In this document: piece by piece, positions 40,615-49,388 of the stretch
Layout: each line of letters begins with the position of its first letter
How positions within the stretch are numbered: the stretch's first letter is position 1
Assembly (NCBI GenBank): GCA_023416655.1
Contig: JAEZHK010000128.1
Span: 62,001-126,000 of the forward strand
Direction: 5' to 3'
Source: Bacillota bacterium
Lineage (GTDB): Bacteria > Bacillota > Clostridia > Christensenellales > Aristaeellaceae
Length of the DNA stretch: 64,000 bases
Program-made: the position numbers and the translations under genes
Notes under the pieces: model-generated
The model's input: the letters and a program-made list of their open reading frames with translations, nothing else
The model's database searches: none
Told to the model about the DNA's origin: nothing

Positions 40615-42138
40615 TTACTTTAAAATAATCAAGCCTTGTTCAATCAACGCTTGTAGATCCCTAAATGGACTAGTTTTGCTTTCCCACAGTGAATCAAGCC
40701 GCGGAATGATCTTTAACGCCGTATCGATAACTTTGTCTTGCGGCATACCGTAATAAGTTTTATTACCTGCAACCATTAGGCAGCCTTTCGTTTTCCCAAC
40801 GGGCAAGGCACAACCATAATTTGTAATAATATCAAGCAGACAATATTTACGTACAATTTCAGTTCGCATATGTGCTATTGACAATGCGCCCTTAGTGTCT
40901 TGATGTATAAGGCCTGCGTTTATAGCTTCACTAATAGCTATACCGATTTCATTCTCTGAATAATCCTCTTGAGCAAGAACATCATATACTTCCTGCTTGC
41001 CACCTGAAGTTCGGATAATAGCGTGTTCTATTTCTAAGGTTGTCAAGAATTGAATCTCTTGTAGTTCACGCCGCAATTTAATCGGAGCGGTCCGAATTTG
41101 AATGAATTCTTTTGTAGTAGGCTTGGCAAGCATTTTTCGCAGGTCTCCATTCAAAGACGCATAATAACCTGCTCCGTCTAAATATTCTACAAAAACGGCA
41201 TTTGTAAATTTCCGCTTTGTTACACTTCTTGTACTGTCCGTCTGGTCAACGACCTTGTGAGATACGCTTCCTGAATCACCCGCATAAAACTGACTTTGAA
41301 TAAATATCTTTGCACCATCCCGCCTTGATTGATACGGTATAATAAAGTCATACTTACGCTTTTTTATAGTTTTTTCGGCAGGCATATCACCTAACAAATC
41401 GCCTATCTCTACATCCTGCGTATTGAAGTCAAACCCCGATTGCAGACCCCAGTCGTGCATATAATTCCTAAGAATTTCCTCCGGTATATGGCCTTGGGTT
41501 GCGGTGATTGACCCGCGCGATTGAAATATTACAATGGAACTGATAAGCGAGTCGGCATCGCCCGTAAACTTTTGTGCAATATATGAACTTCCCAAACTCC
41601 AAAGCTGCTTTGCATATTGCTCATCAGAAATTACAAGATGAAAATAGCTTTCAGCTATTACCTTTTGCAGTTCTTCTTGCTCCGCTAGCCCCAGAATAGT
41701 TTTGGTTACATCTTCTAAAGAAATGGTTCTAGGAAGTTCTTTATTCCTCCATTGCCCCCGGCTATTCTTAACCGGATATGAAGAAATTCCTACTTCGTTT
41801 TGCAACATAAGCGGAAATTGACATTTAAGGTTATTATCTGTTTTCCCTGTAGCAAGCAGCAGAACATTAAAAATACTATCCAAAATATTTTTTGCTTCTT
41901 CGTGCGATTTTCCCGCAATCAAAGATATGGCGTTATCAGCTAAAGCCATTGATGAACACATTTCAGGCGTCTCATAGTTGTTTGTAATACAACCGCAAAT
42001 ATCGAAGCCGTTTTTCAGTTGTTGCAAATTAAGCCTGAATTGCTCTGTTTCCCTTATATCTCCAAGGGACGGCGTAACCCACAAGTCAAATTCTGACATT
42101 TTTTCTAAAAGAGTAGCAGCATAAGATTTTAACTTCAT
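40615..42138 (-). CDS. Type II restriction endonuclease (partner of the adjacent methylase)
   Basis: 507 aa, RBS AGGGGGAGC. A helical N-terminal part, then KYDFIIPYQSRRDGAKIFIQ, SQFYAGDSGSVSHKVVDQTD, which looks like a PD-(D/E)xK nuclease core with Gln residues where Glu/Lys are usual, and a C-terminal winged-helix-like part. AT-rich and co-transcribed with the methylase. The subfamily and target sequence are not known to me. Confidence 0.7.
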   Translation of the reverse strand: MKLKSYAATLLEKMSEFDLWVTPSLGDIRETEQFRLNLQQLKNGFDICGCITNNYETPEMCSSMALADNAISLIAGKSHEEAKNILDSIFNVLLLATGKTDNNLKCQFPLMLQNEVGISSYPVKNSRGQWRNKELPRTISLEDVTKTILGLAEQEELQKVIAESYFHLVISDEQYAKQLWSLGSSYIAQKFTGDADSLISSIVIFQSRGSITATQGHIPEEILRNYMHDWGLQSGFDFNTQDVEIGDLLGDMPAEKTIKKRKYDFIIPYQSRRDGAKIFIQSQFYAGDSGSVSHKVVDQTDSTRSVTKRKFTNAVFVEYLDGAGYYASLNGDLRKMLAKPTTKEFIQIRTAPIKLRRELQEIQFLTTLEIEHAIIRTSGGKQEVYDVLAQEDYSENEIGIAISEAINAGLIHQDTKGALSIAHMRTEIVRKYCLLDIITNYGCALPVGKTKGCLMVAGNKTYYGMPQDKVIDTALKIIPRLDSLWESKTSPFRDLQALIEQGLIILK

Positions 42139-42172
42139 TATTGCTCCCCCTCATCAGCATTTTCCATAGCTT

Positions 42173-42178
42173 ATTATA
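42173..42178 (-). promoter_or_regulatory. -10 element of the restriction-modification operon
   Basis: TATAAT on the minus strand 35 bp before the endonuclease start. A TTGTTT lies 14 bp upstream, closer than optimal, so the -35 is weak. Tight control would be expected for a toxic endonuclease. Confidence 0.5.
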
Positions 42179-42278
42179 GCTGCAAAGTAAAAAAACAAGC
42201 CTCATTGTTCGGCATTCTTCGTATCAGTATACCACAAGTGGGGCAGAGCCCGCAATCAATATTGTCAACCGTGACAGT

Positions 42279-42545
42279 TTATCTGCGTCGCTTTGCGTAC
42301 ATCGTCAGGTCGCCTTTGTACCCCTCGAACGTATCCACGCGCGTAATATCGTACAAAGCCCCGTTGTACTGTATAACGTGCGTGGGCGTGATGTCGGGGC
42401 GGTGGTTGATGGTGAACAGCACTTCCTCAACAGCCATTTGCGCGGACGCGACGAATATCTCCTTGCCGGACAGGTGGCGGAAGTACGCCTATACGGGCGG
42501 TGCTATGGTCGTGAGCGCTTCGGCGGAATAGCCGATGTACAAGGC
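42279..42545 (-). pseudogene. Dead phage head-closure gene
   Basis: The minus strand codes KNALYIGYSAEALTTIAPPV, an in-frame TAG (42491-42489), then AYFRHLSGKEIFVASAQMAV, EEVLFTINHRPDITP and VIQYNGALYDITRVDTFEGY before TAA. It matches a head-tail closure protein of siphophages. Broken by the stop and lacking its start. A relic of the element that brought the restriction-modification genes. Confidence 0.7.
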
Positions 42546-42559
42546 ATTCTTCTTATTGT

Positions 42560-42604
42560 GGCGCAGATTGCAGCCGTCGCGGCCAGCCTCGCAAAGCTCT
42601 GAAC
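42560..42604 (+). repeat. Island attachment repeat, right copy
   Basis: Second copy of the flavodoxin 3' end (codes QIAAVAASLAKL and a stop, compared with QIASVASSLAKF in the intact gene). It lies just after the dead phage gene and marks the other edge of the island. Confidence 0.65.
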
Positions 42605-42611
42605 ATAAACA

Positions 42612-42648
42612 GGCCCCGTTCACCGCAATGTGCGAACGGGGCCTTCTT
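42612..42648 (+). terminator. Terminator beyond the island, originally of the flavodoxin gene
   Basis: GGCCCCGTTC / GAACGGGGCC, perfect 10-bp stem followed by TTCTT. It lies 10 bp after the right attachment repeat, the place where the flavodoxin terminator would have been before insertion. Confidence 0.75.
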
Positions 42649-42779
42649 CAAAGGGATCAAACGGAGGGCACAGAAGGCAAGCTGCCTTGAAGTTTCACCG
42701 TCCGCCGGGTAATTTTTTCGTCATATGACGGCCCGGGCGGGAAAGGGTGGGATGGGGGTGCGTCCGTTTCATCCTTCGG

Positions 42780-43199
42780 TCATTCCGCTTTTGCGGAAAC
42801 GTTGACTTCTATGTTGCCGCGGGTGGCCTTGGAGTAGGGGCAGATCTGGTGCGCCTCGGCGACCAGCTTGTCGGCGGCGTCCTGCTCCACGCCCTTGAAC
42901 ACCGCCAGGATGTCCACGGCCAGCTGGTTTCCGCCGTCCTGCTCGCCGATGGCGGCGGTCACGCGAACCTCCGGCACGGGCAGGTTCAGCTTGCGGACGC
43001 GGAACACATGCTGCAGCGCGCTGCCAAAGCAGGCGGCGTAGCCCGCCGCGAACAACTGCTCCGGATTGAAGCCGTAGCCCTTCTTGCCGCCCATCTCCGC
43101 GGGCTTGGCCATTTCAAAGTGGATGGGCGTATTGTCCACATGGACGATGCCGTCCCGTCCGCCGACGGCAACAGCCGTTGTCTTGTACTGAATGTTCAT
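42780..43199 (-). CDS. Organic hydroperoxide resistance protein (Ohr, OsmC family)
   Basis: 139 aa. NPEQLFAAGYAACFGSAL (Cys57) and HQICPYSKATRGNI supply the two catalytic cysteines of Ohr/OsmC peroxidases that reduce lipid and organic hydroperoxides. I use the second ATG (43199), best spaced from GGGAG. Stands alone, no regulator beside it. Confidence 0.88.
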   Translation of the reverse strand: MNIQYKTTAVAVGGRDGIVHVDNTPIHFEMAKPAEMGGKKGYGFNPEQLFAAGYAACFGSALQHVFRVRKLNLPVPEVRVTAAIGEQDGGNQLAVDILAVFKGVEQDAADKLVAEAHQICPYSKATRGNIEVNVSAKAE

Positions 43200-43329
43200 T
43201 CTTTTCAACTCCCGATGGTTTTTCTCTCTGACCTATATATGGACAGGAGCGCCCGCTTTGAAACGGGCGGCTTGCTCCCCCGGGCCTGTTGTGCTACAAT
43301 GCGCGTATCCGGTTTCCGGGAGGAAAATC

Positions 43330-43770
43330 ATGGAGATTCGGCTGATGACGCCGGGGGATTACGACGGCGTGTACGCGCTGTGGCTATCCACCCCCGGCAT
43401 GGGCCTCAACACCACCGACGATTCGCGCTCGGGCATCGAAAAGTACCTGGCCCGGAACCCTTCTACCTGCTTTGTGGCGGAGGAGGGCGGGGAAACCGTG
43501 GGCGTGATCCTGTCCGGGCATGACGGGCGGCGCGGCTACATCCACCATACGGCGGTCCGGGAATCCTGCCGCAACCGGGGCATCGGCGGCGCGCTGGTGG
43601 AGCGGGCGATGGATGCTTTGGCAGAGGAAGGCATCCAGAAGGTGGCGCTGGTGGTCTTCGGGCGCAACCAGATTGGAAACGGGTTTTGGGAGAGGCGCGG
43701 CTTCACCCGGCGGGAGGACCTCGTCTACCGCAACCGCGCCATCGGGGAACTGACGCGCATCGACACCTGA
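43330..43770 (+). CDS. GNAT-family N-acetyltransferase
   Basis: 146 aa, RBS GGGAGGAAAATC. VGVILSGHDGRRGYIHHTAV then RNRGIGGALVERAMDAL is the acetyl-CoA pyrophosphate loop, and GNGFWERRGF the usual C-terminal motif. Substrate unknown. First gene of a same-strand run with FosX, PNPOx and RidA. Confidence 0.82.
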   Translation: MEIRLMTPGDYDGVYALWLSTPGMGLNTTDDSRSGIEKYLARNPSTCFVAEEGGETVGVILSGHDGRRGYIHHTAVRESCRNRGIGGALVERAMDALAEEGIQKVALVVFGRNQIGNGFWERRGFTRREDLVYRNRAIGELTRIDT

Positions 43771-43803
43771 GCCGCCGCCAAAGAGTAAGCCGGGAGGGAA
43801 AGC

Positions 43804-44229
43804 ATGATCACCGGGCTCAGCCACGTCACCCTCGTCGTAAGGGATTTGGGCCGTGCCGCAGAACTGTTCACCGGTGCGCTGGACGCGAGGGAAATCTACA
43901 GTAGCGACGACAGGACGTTCTCCCTGTCGCGGGAGAAGTTCTTCCTGCTCGGCGACCTCTGGCTGTGCCTGATGGAGGGGGAACCCCCGGCGGAGCGCGG
44001 CTACGCCCACGTGGCGCTGCAGGTGCCGGAGGCGGAGCTGGACGGCTACCGCGCGCGGCTTACCGCCCTTGGCGCGGAGATCCGGCCCGACAGGCCCCGC
44101 ATCGGCGCGGAGGGGCGTTCCGTCTACTTCTACGACTTCGACAACCATCTGTTTGAGCTGCACGCGGGCAGCCTGGAAGCTCGGCTGGCGGGCTATGAAG
44201 CCGCCGTTACCAGAGAAGATAAACCATAG
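43804..44229 (+). CDS. fosX: FosX-type fosfomycin hydrolase
   Basis: 141 aa, close in length and sequence pattern to Listeria FosX: MITGLSHVTLVVRDL, TFSLSREKFFLLGDLW, EGRSVYFYDFDNHLFELHAG. Metal ligands His7, His69 and Glu118 and the general base Glu44 that FosX uses to add water to the fosfomycin epoxide are all present. It starts 34 bp after the acetyltransferase stop. Resistance in the host is not proven by sequence. Confidence 0.85.
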   Translation: MITGLSHVTLVVRDLGRAAELFTGALDAREIYSSDDRTFSLSREKFFLLGDLWLCLMEGEPPAERGYAHVALQVPEAELDGYRARLTALGAEIRPDRPRIGAEGRSVYFYDFDNHLFELHAGSLEARLAGYEAAVTREDKP

Positions 44230-44238
44230 GAGGCGCGA

Positions 44239-44715
44239 ATGGAACAGGAAAAGTCGTACTTTGAGGAAGCCCTGAAGGCGATGGAAAAGCTGTACGGGCA
44301 TGACGTGCCCATGAGCCTGGCCACCGTAAGCGGCGACAAGCCCAACGTCCGCGTGATCGACGTGTACTTTCGGGACGGCGCGTTCTACGCCACCTCCCAC
44401 CTGGCCAGCAACAAGATGAGGGAAATCGCGCAAAACCCCTACGTGGCGCTCAATCACGAGCTGTTCGTGGCGCGGGGCCGGGCCGAATGCCTCGGCCACC
44501 CGAGCGCGCCGGGCAACGAGGCGCTGCGCGCGGAGCTGATGGAGGTTTTCTCCAAGTTCTACTCCCGCCACGTGGACGAGAGCGACCCGGGCACCTGTTA
44601 CCTTAAGATCGAGCCGGATTGGGCGCTGGTCTTCGGCGACGGCTACAAGTACATCGTGGACTTTCCTAAGAAGGTTGCCACGCGGCAGCCCTTCGTGGCG
44701 GACATCATCGTGTAG
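44239..44715 (+). CDS. Pyridoxamine 5'-phosphate oxidase-family flavoprotein
   Basis: 158 aa, RBS ATAGGAGGCG, 9 bp after fosX. VPMSLATVSGDKPNVRVIDV and ATSHLASNKMREIAQNPYVA are the split-barrel FMN-binding landmarks of small PNPOx-like proteins. Enzymatic role unknown; likely a flavin- or F420-type reductase. Confidence 0.78.
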   Translation: MEQEKSYFEEALKAMEKLYGHDVPMSLATVSGDKPNVRVIDVYFRDGAFYATSHLASNKMREIAQNPYVALNHELFVARGRAECLGHPSAPGNEALRAELMEVFSKFYSRHVDESDPGTCYLKIEPDWALVFGDGYKYIVDFPKKVATRQPFVADIIV

Positions 44716-44765
44716 CGCGAATCAAAAGGCCCGCCGTCTGAACCAGCGGGCGAAGGAGGAACCAG

Positions 44766-45182
44766 ATGGGCGGCTTTTCGAAGGAGCACCTGAACCCGGA
44801 GGGCCTTTTCCGCTCCCCCGCGTTCAGCCAGGCGGTCACGGTCCGCGGGCCCGCGAAGACCATCTACATCGGTGGGCAGAACGCGGTCAACGCCCGCGGA
44901 GAGATCATCGGCACCGGCGACCTGAAGGCGCAGACCCGGCAGATTCTGGAGAACATTCGGGTGATCCTCGATGCCGAGGGCGCGACGTTTCAGGACCTCG
45001 TCAAGCTCAACATCTACCTGGTGCAGGGCACGGACCCGAGCGTAGGCTTCGCCGCGTTTCAGGAGGTAGCGGGGCCGCTGAACCCGCCGCCGCTGGTCAC
45101 GGCGGTGTTTGTGGCGGCGCTGGGAAACCCAGCGTTTCTGACCGAGATCGAGGGCGTCGCCGTCGTGGAGGACGCGCCGTAA
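44766..45182 (+). CDS. RidA/YjgF-family protein
   Basis: 138 aa, RBS GAAGGAGGAAC. KTIYIGGQNAVNARGEIIG and the NIYLVQGTD segment fit the trimeric RidA family that hydrolyses reactive imines or enamines. The usual active Arg near the C-terminus (GAL-E-hhxxA region) is not clearly kept, so substrate or activity may differ. Confidence 0.78.
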   Translation: MGGFSKEHLNPEGLFRSPAFSQAVTVRGPAKTIYIGGQNAVNARGEIIGTGDLKAQTRQILENIRVILDAEGATFQDLVKLNIYLVQGTDPSVGFAAFQEVAGPLNPPPLVTAVFVAALGNPAFLTEIEGVAVVEDAP

Positions 45183-45209
45183 GGGGACCATCCCCGCGAG
45201 GAGGGCGTT

Positions 45210-46211
45210 ATGGCCGACTGGAAAAGCGCGCTCAAGGCTGACCCGACGGCATGGCTGCTCGGGGAGGACAACCCGTCCGTGCGCTATTTTGCGCTGAAGG
45301 ACCTTCTGGACAGGCCCGAATCCGACCCGGAGGTGCAGGATGCGCGCCGGGCCATCATGCAGCGCGGCGCTGCGGCGGAGATCCTGAAAAAGCAGCGGGA
45401 CCCCGCGTACATCGAGCGGTTCCCACGCTTCTACACCGACAAGTACGGGGGGCTGGTCTGGTCGCTGATCGCGCTGGCGGAGCTGGGCGCGACGGCAAAC
45501 GACCAGATTCGCGCCCAGTGCGAATACCTCATGACCCACGCGGAGGACGCGCGGGGCGGCTTCTCGCAGCACAAGGCGAAGGCGGGCGGCGGCCTGCCAT
45601 CGGAGGTCATCCCCTGCCTGACCGGCAACCTGGCATTCTGCTTCCTCCGGCTGGGCTTCGGGGAGGATGAGCGCGTTAAGCGCGCCGTGGACTGGCTGGT
45701 CCACTATATGCGCCTCAACGACGGCGTCGAAACGGAGCCGCAGGAACCGCCCTACGCCCATTACGAGATGTGCTGGGGCCGCCACACCTGCCTGATGGGC
45801 GTGGTCAAGGCGCTGAAGGCCTTCGCGGAGATCCCCCCTGGAGCGCGCACGCCCGAAGTGCGGGGCGCGATTGAGAGGAACGCGGAATTCCTCTTGATCC
45901 ACCGCGTCTTCCGGCGCAGCCATGACCCGGGCCGCGTCTCAAAGCCCGGCTGGACGAGGTTCGGCTTCCCGCTGATGTACCAGACCGACGCGCTGGAGAT
46001 CCTGGACATTCTGACCGCCTTGGACTACCGCGACGAACGCATGCAGGACGCGGTCAGCCTGGTGCTGGGCAAGCAGCAGCCGGACGGCCGCTGGCTGACG
46101 GAAAACACTTACGCCAGCGAGCGCATGCTCGTCCCATTCGAAGAAAAGGGCGCGCCCGGCAAGTGGATCACCTTACGCGCCATGCGCGCGCTCAAACGGT
46201 ACGGGCCTTAG
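45210..46211 (+). CDS. Alpha/alpha-toroid (prenyltransferase-like) repeat protein
   Basis: 333 aa, RBS GCGAGGAGGG. Repeated QQPDGRWLTEN, ARGGFSQHKA and LVWSLIALAELGA segments are those of alpha/alpha toroids such as squalene cyclase-like domains. Such stand-alone proteins are often misnamed NifH-related. No catalytic DxDD motif is seen. Function unknown. Last gene of the fosX run. Confidence 0.65.
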   Translation: MADWKSALKADPTAWLLGEDNPSVRYFALKDLLDRPESDPEVQDARRAIMQRGAAAEILKKQRDPAYIERFPRFYTDKYGGLVWSLIALAELGATANDQIRAQCEYLMTHAEDARGGFSQHKAKAGGGLPSEVIPCLTGNLAFCFLRLGFGEDERVKRAVDWLVHYMRLNDGVETEPQEPPYAHYEMCWGRHTCLMGVVKALKAFAEIPPGARTPEVRGAIERNAEFLLIHRVFRRSHDPGRVSKPGWTRFGFPLMYQTDALEILDILTALDYRDERMQDAVSLVLGKQQPDGRWLTENTYASERMLVPFEEKGAPGKWITLRAMRALKRYGP

Positions 46212-46253
46212 TCTTCCGGCTTCCGGAGGCCGGGCATCCCCGGTTCAGACGAA

Positions 46254-47621
46254 TCACCGATCGAAGGCAGGCGCCTTGACGAAGAAGCCCATGGTGATGG
46301 TATCCGGGTATTCGGCGTCGGACCTGGTGTACTCCATATCAAAATAGGCGAGATCGCCGTACAGTTTATACGCCTCATCGAGATTGCCGCCGGATGTGAA
46401 TCCGTCCAGGCTGCGGCGGAAGCTGCGGATTTCATTGAACAGGCTGAGGCCGTCCACTCCGGAAGCCTTGATGAACGCCTCGCCCAGGTCCCGGATGATC
46501 GCGCCATAGGCCTCGTCGCCCCGAAGGGAATCGCTCATGTCCATCACGAACAGGATGCCGGACATCCCGTCATCTGCGATGCCCGCGAAGAGGGGATAGG
46601 AAGCCGAGCCTTCCCGGACCGTGACGGCGTAGTATTGGTAGCCGTCCTGATCGAGTTCAAGTTCCTCCCACTCCATGTCGAACGCATGCGCCGCGTCGCG
46701 CTTTATAGCGCCGTCGGCAAAGGACTGTAGCGGCCCGATCCAGTCCGCCGGGACGGGCGACGGGGCGGGCCGGGCGGATGGCTTCGCCCGGTGCGGCGGC
46801 ACCATCAAAAGGGCGATGCACGGGGAGAAGAGCACAAAAGCCCCGGCGAGCGCGAGCTGCACGTCCGTACTGTCCGCATTATCGGCCACTTGGGTTTCCC
46901 CGGGGAAATCGGCGTTGGTGTTTTGAAACGCCGGGTAGTCCGCTGCCGGAATCCATGCCTTCTTATTGACTTTTTCCTCCAGACCGGCCGCTTCGGCGAT
47001 GTGGATGGCAAAGTTCAGGTTTTGGACAAGTTCCTCCTGGTCGCTCCATACCGATGTGGTGATGCCGATGACATCGCCATCGTTGCCAAACAGCGCGCCG
47101 CCGCTGGAGCCGCTGGAGACCGGCGCGGTGAATTGGATGTACCTGGTGCCTTCCTCTATGAACACCGCGCTGACATTGCCCACGGAGACCGTGTTCAAAA
47201 GGCCTTTCGGGCTGCCGATGGCGACGACCGGTTCCACGCGCATGACGACGCGTTCTGTATCCAGCTTCAGCGGCGATAGTTTCGTCGGCGATGAGAACCC
47301 CAGGATCGCCAGATCCTTCCTTGTATCGACCGCGTAGATCTTGTCGAGGACGTATTCATCCCCCTGATCGCTCTTTGCCAGGATTTCATCCGCGCCGTCA
47401 ATCACATGGCTGTTCGTGACCAGCATGTCGTCCGCAAACGCGACAAAACCGCTGCCCGTCGCGATCAATTCGCCCTGGCTGTACACCTCGAGCATCAAAA
47501 CCGATTGCGCGGCCGCCTCCACCGCCACCGGATCGCCGCTGAATCCTTCCGCGGCGCGCGCGCCGGTCATGCCAAAGAGAATGGAACACAGCAGGGCCCA
47601 CACGACGAACTTCCTCAGCAT
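46254..47621 (-). CDS. Secreted/anchored trypsin-like serine protease (HtrA-like)
   Basis: 455 aa from ATG behind AAAGGAGCGGG. Signal peptide (residues 1-23, ends ARAAEG). Catalytic triad His72 (VTNSHVIDG), Asp103 (DTRKDLAIL), Ser173 (SGSSGGALFG). One hydrophobic span about 265-287 (LALAGAFVLFSPCIALLMV) and then an unrelated C-terminal domain in place of PDZ. It may process or quality-check envelope proteins. Confidence 0.8.
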   Translation of the reverse strand: MLRKFVVWALLCSILFGMTGARAAEGFSGDPVAVEAAAQSVLMLEVYSQGELIATGSGFVAFADDMLVTNSHVIDGADEILAKSDQGDEYVLDKIYAVDTRKDLAILGFSSPTKLSPLKLDTERVVMRVEPVVAIGSPKGLLNTVSVGNVSAVFIEEGTRYIQFTAPVSSGSSGGALFGNDGDVIGITTSVWSDQEELVQNLNFAIHIAEAAGLEEKVNKKAWIPAADYPAFQNTNADFPGETQVADNADSTDVQLALAGAFVLFSPCIALLMVPPHRAKPSARPAPSPVPADWIGPLQSFADGAIKRDAAHAFDMEWEELELDQDGYQYYAVTVREGSASYPLFAGIADDGMSGILFVMDMSDSLRGDEAYGAIIRDLGEAFIKASGVDGLSLFNEIRSFRRSLDGFTSGGNLDEAYKLYGDLAYFDMEYTRSDAEYPDTITMGFFVKAPAFDR

Positions 47622-47679
47622 GGAAATACCCGCTCCTTTCACGCCAAATGCTACCGCATTGGCATGGCCGACACAACAT

Positions 47680-47707
47680 ATTTTACAGCATTTTCCACAC
47701 GTGTCAA
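47680..47707 (-). promoter_or_regulatory. Promoter of the trypsin-like protease
   Basis: On the minus strand TTGACA (47707-47702), 16-bp spacer, TAAAAT (47685-47680). The rest of 47708-47968 holds no supported gene. Confidence 0.6.
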
Positions 47708-47968
47708 CCGCCTCGGCAACCCATCCATCCGGTCGGGGATGACGAAGTTGCCGGTTCCGCCGCGGTATGCCGGACAAGGGAATACCAATCCAAAACATCC
47801 TGCCGTCTTCCTGGCGAATCACCGCTTGGACGCAGGAATATTTTGCATTGGCTTAAGGTTCCCGCAGGGCCTCGCCCGGAAAGCCGGGACCCTCCGGGCG
47901 ACGCGCTCAAGCGGCATGGCCGGATCAGGTTCCTGGGCCTGGGACCCTCCGGCGTGGTGGATGGCGGC

Positions 47969-49252
47969 TCAGGCCTCGGGGCTTGCGTCCTCCGGTTCGG
48001 CCTCATTGGTTTCGTCCGCGTCCGGCGGCTTTTCGACGGGCGCGGCCTGCGGTTCGGCGCTCCATGCAGAGACGCTCCGCGGGTCGGCTTCCCACGCCTT
48101 CGGTTCGTCGCTCCGGTCAATGTCGCTCCACGGATCGGCTTCCCACGCCCTCGGTTCGACGCTCCTGTCAATGACGCTCCACGGATCGGCTTTCCTTGCC
48201 TGCGGTTCGTCGCCCCATCCAAAGACGCCCCATGAATCGGCCTTTCTTGCCTTCGGCGCGGCGCCCCATTCAAAGGCGCCCCACGGATTGGCTTTCCGTG
48301 CCTGCGGTTCGACGGTCTTTTTCTGGGCGCTGCCTGTGTTGGCTTTCTTCGGCTCGGCACTTTCCACCGGAGCGCTGCGTGTATCGGCTTTCTTCGGTTC
48401 GGCACTCTCCACCGGAGCGCTGCCTGTATCGGCTTTCTTCGGCTCGGCGCTCTCCACCGGGGCGCTTCGCGTATCGGCTTTCTCTGCCTTCGGTGCGTCG
48501 CTCCCTTTCAAGGCACTGCGCTTATCGGCTTTCTTTGCCTTCGGTTCGGCACTCCTTTTCGAGGCTCCCCATCGGCTGGCTTTCTTTGCCTTGGGTTCGG
48601 CGCTCTTTTTCGGGGCTCCTCTCCGATTGGCTTGATTTGTCTTCTTCCTGTCGCTCCTACGGACGCTCGTGGTCTCCACCGACGCCAGAGCCATGCTGAG
48701 CGTCTGCGCTTCGCTCTGCGTCCCAACCTGTGTTGTGCTCTGTGCCACGCTCGGCGTCGCGAAAGGTGTTGTGCTCTGCGCTGCGCTCTGAACCGTGCTC
48801 TGCACAGCGTTCTGCGTCCCGACCTGCGCCGGGCTCTGCGCCATCGCGAACGCGTCCGTGATAAAGTAGCCTGCCATGACGACCCAGAGGTAGAAGCCGC
48901 CGGTGAACGTGACGAATTTTGTCAGGATGTCGCTGGCCGCGATGAAGCCGATCGCCGAAACGAGGCCGGTGGCCTTCTCCAGCGCCCACATCGCGGTCAG
49001 CAAGAGGAGAATGAAGCCCAGCAAAAACTCCGGCCACCGGAAACGCCGCGCCGTGCCGGTCGTCTGAAGTCTCTGAAGCACCGCAAAAAAAACGCCCAGC
49101 AAGAAATACGACAGAAAAATCAGCGCGCTCTGAGCGTACCCGTACCAGATGTTGCCCGTATCGGCTTGAAGCTGCGCGAGGTACCGCAGCAGAAGATCAA
49201 TCGGGATCGGCAGCAGCACCCCGATGATGACGGCTATCGTCCATTTTCTCAT
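47969..49252 (-). CDS. Membrane protein with long tandem-repeat cytoplasmic or surface tail
   Basis: 427 aa. Residues 1-150 hold four hydrophobic segments in the same order as the two paralogues next to it (start MRKWTIAVIIGVLLPIPIDL). Then about 270 residues of low complexity: a Gln/Thr-rich part and about ten 15-17-residue repeats such as KADTRSAPVESAEPK, changing to KADPWSVIDRSVEPR. The repeats alternate Lys, Ala, Glu and Pro and should be extended. Unknown function. Confidence 0.65.
   Translation of the reverse strand: MRKWTIAVIIGVLLPIPIDLLLRYLAQLQADTGNIWYGYAQSALIFLSYFLLGVFFAVLQRLQTTGTARRFRWPEFLLGFILLLLTAMWALEKATGLVSAIGFIAASDILTKFVTFTGGFYLWVVMAGYFITDAFAMAQSPAQVGTQNAVQSTVQSAAQSTTPFATPSVAQSTTQVGTQSEAQTLSMALASVETTSVRRSDRKKTNQANRRGAPKKSAEPKAKKASRWGASKRSAEPKAKKADKRSALKGSDAPKAEKADTRSAPVESAEPKKADTGSAPVESAEPKKADTRSAPVESAEPKKANTGSAQKKTVEPQARKANPWGAFEWGAAPKARKADSWGVFGWGDEPQARKADPWSVIDRSVEPRAWEADPWSDIDRSDEPKAWEADPRSVSAWSAEPQAAPVEKPPDADETNEAEPEDASPEA
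47990..48560 (-). repeat. In-gene tandem repeats (45-51 bp units)
   Basis: About ten imperfect copies code KAD-x-x-S-A-x3-S-x-E-P-K. The three middle copies (around 48355-48480) are nearly identical, indicating recent duplication. Confidence 0.75.
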
Positions 49253-49388
49253 AAAAATCTCACCCGTGCATTGCATTCCCGACGCATACTACGCATCGAT
49301 GCCCCGCACTGTTCACCATCCCCTTCCTCTATGTATGAGCCGAACGCGATAAGCCTCCGCTTACGCGCATTCTGTCGCATTTTCTCCG

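Noticed and set aside
43384..45923. Long minus-strand ORFs (395 and 426 codons)
   Set aside because: They are antisense to GNAT, FosX, PNPOx, RidA and the toroid gene, all of which are clear families with RBS. Arg/His/Val-rich shadows.
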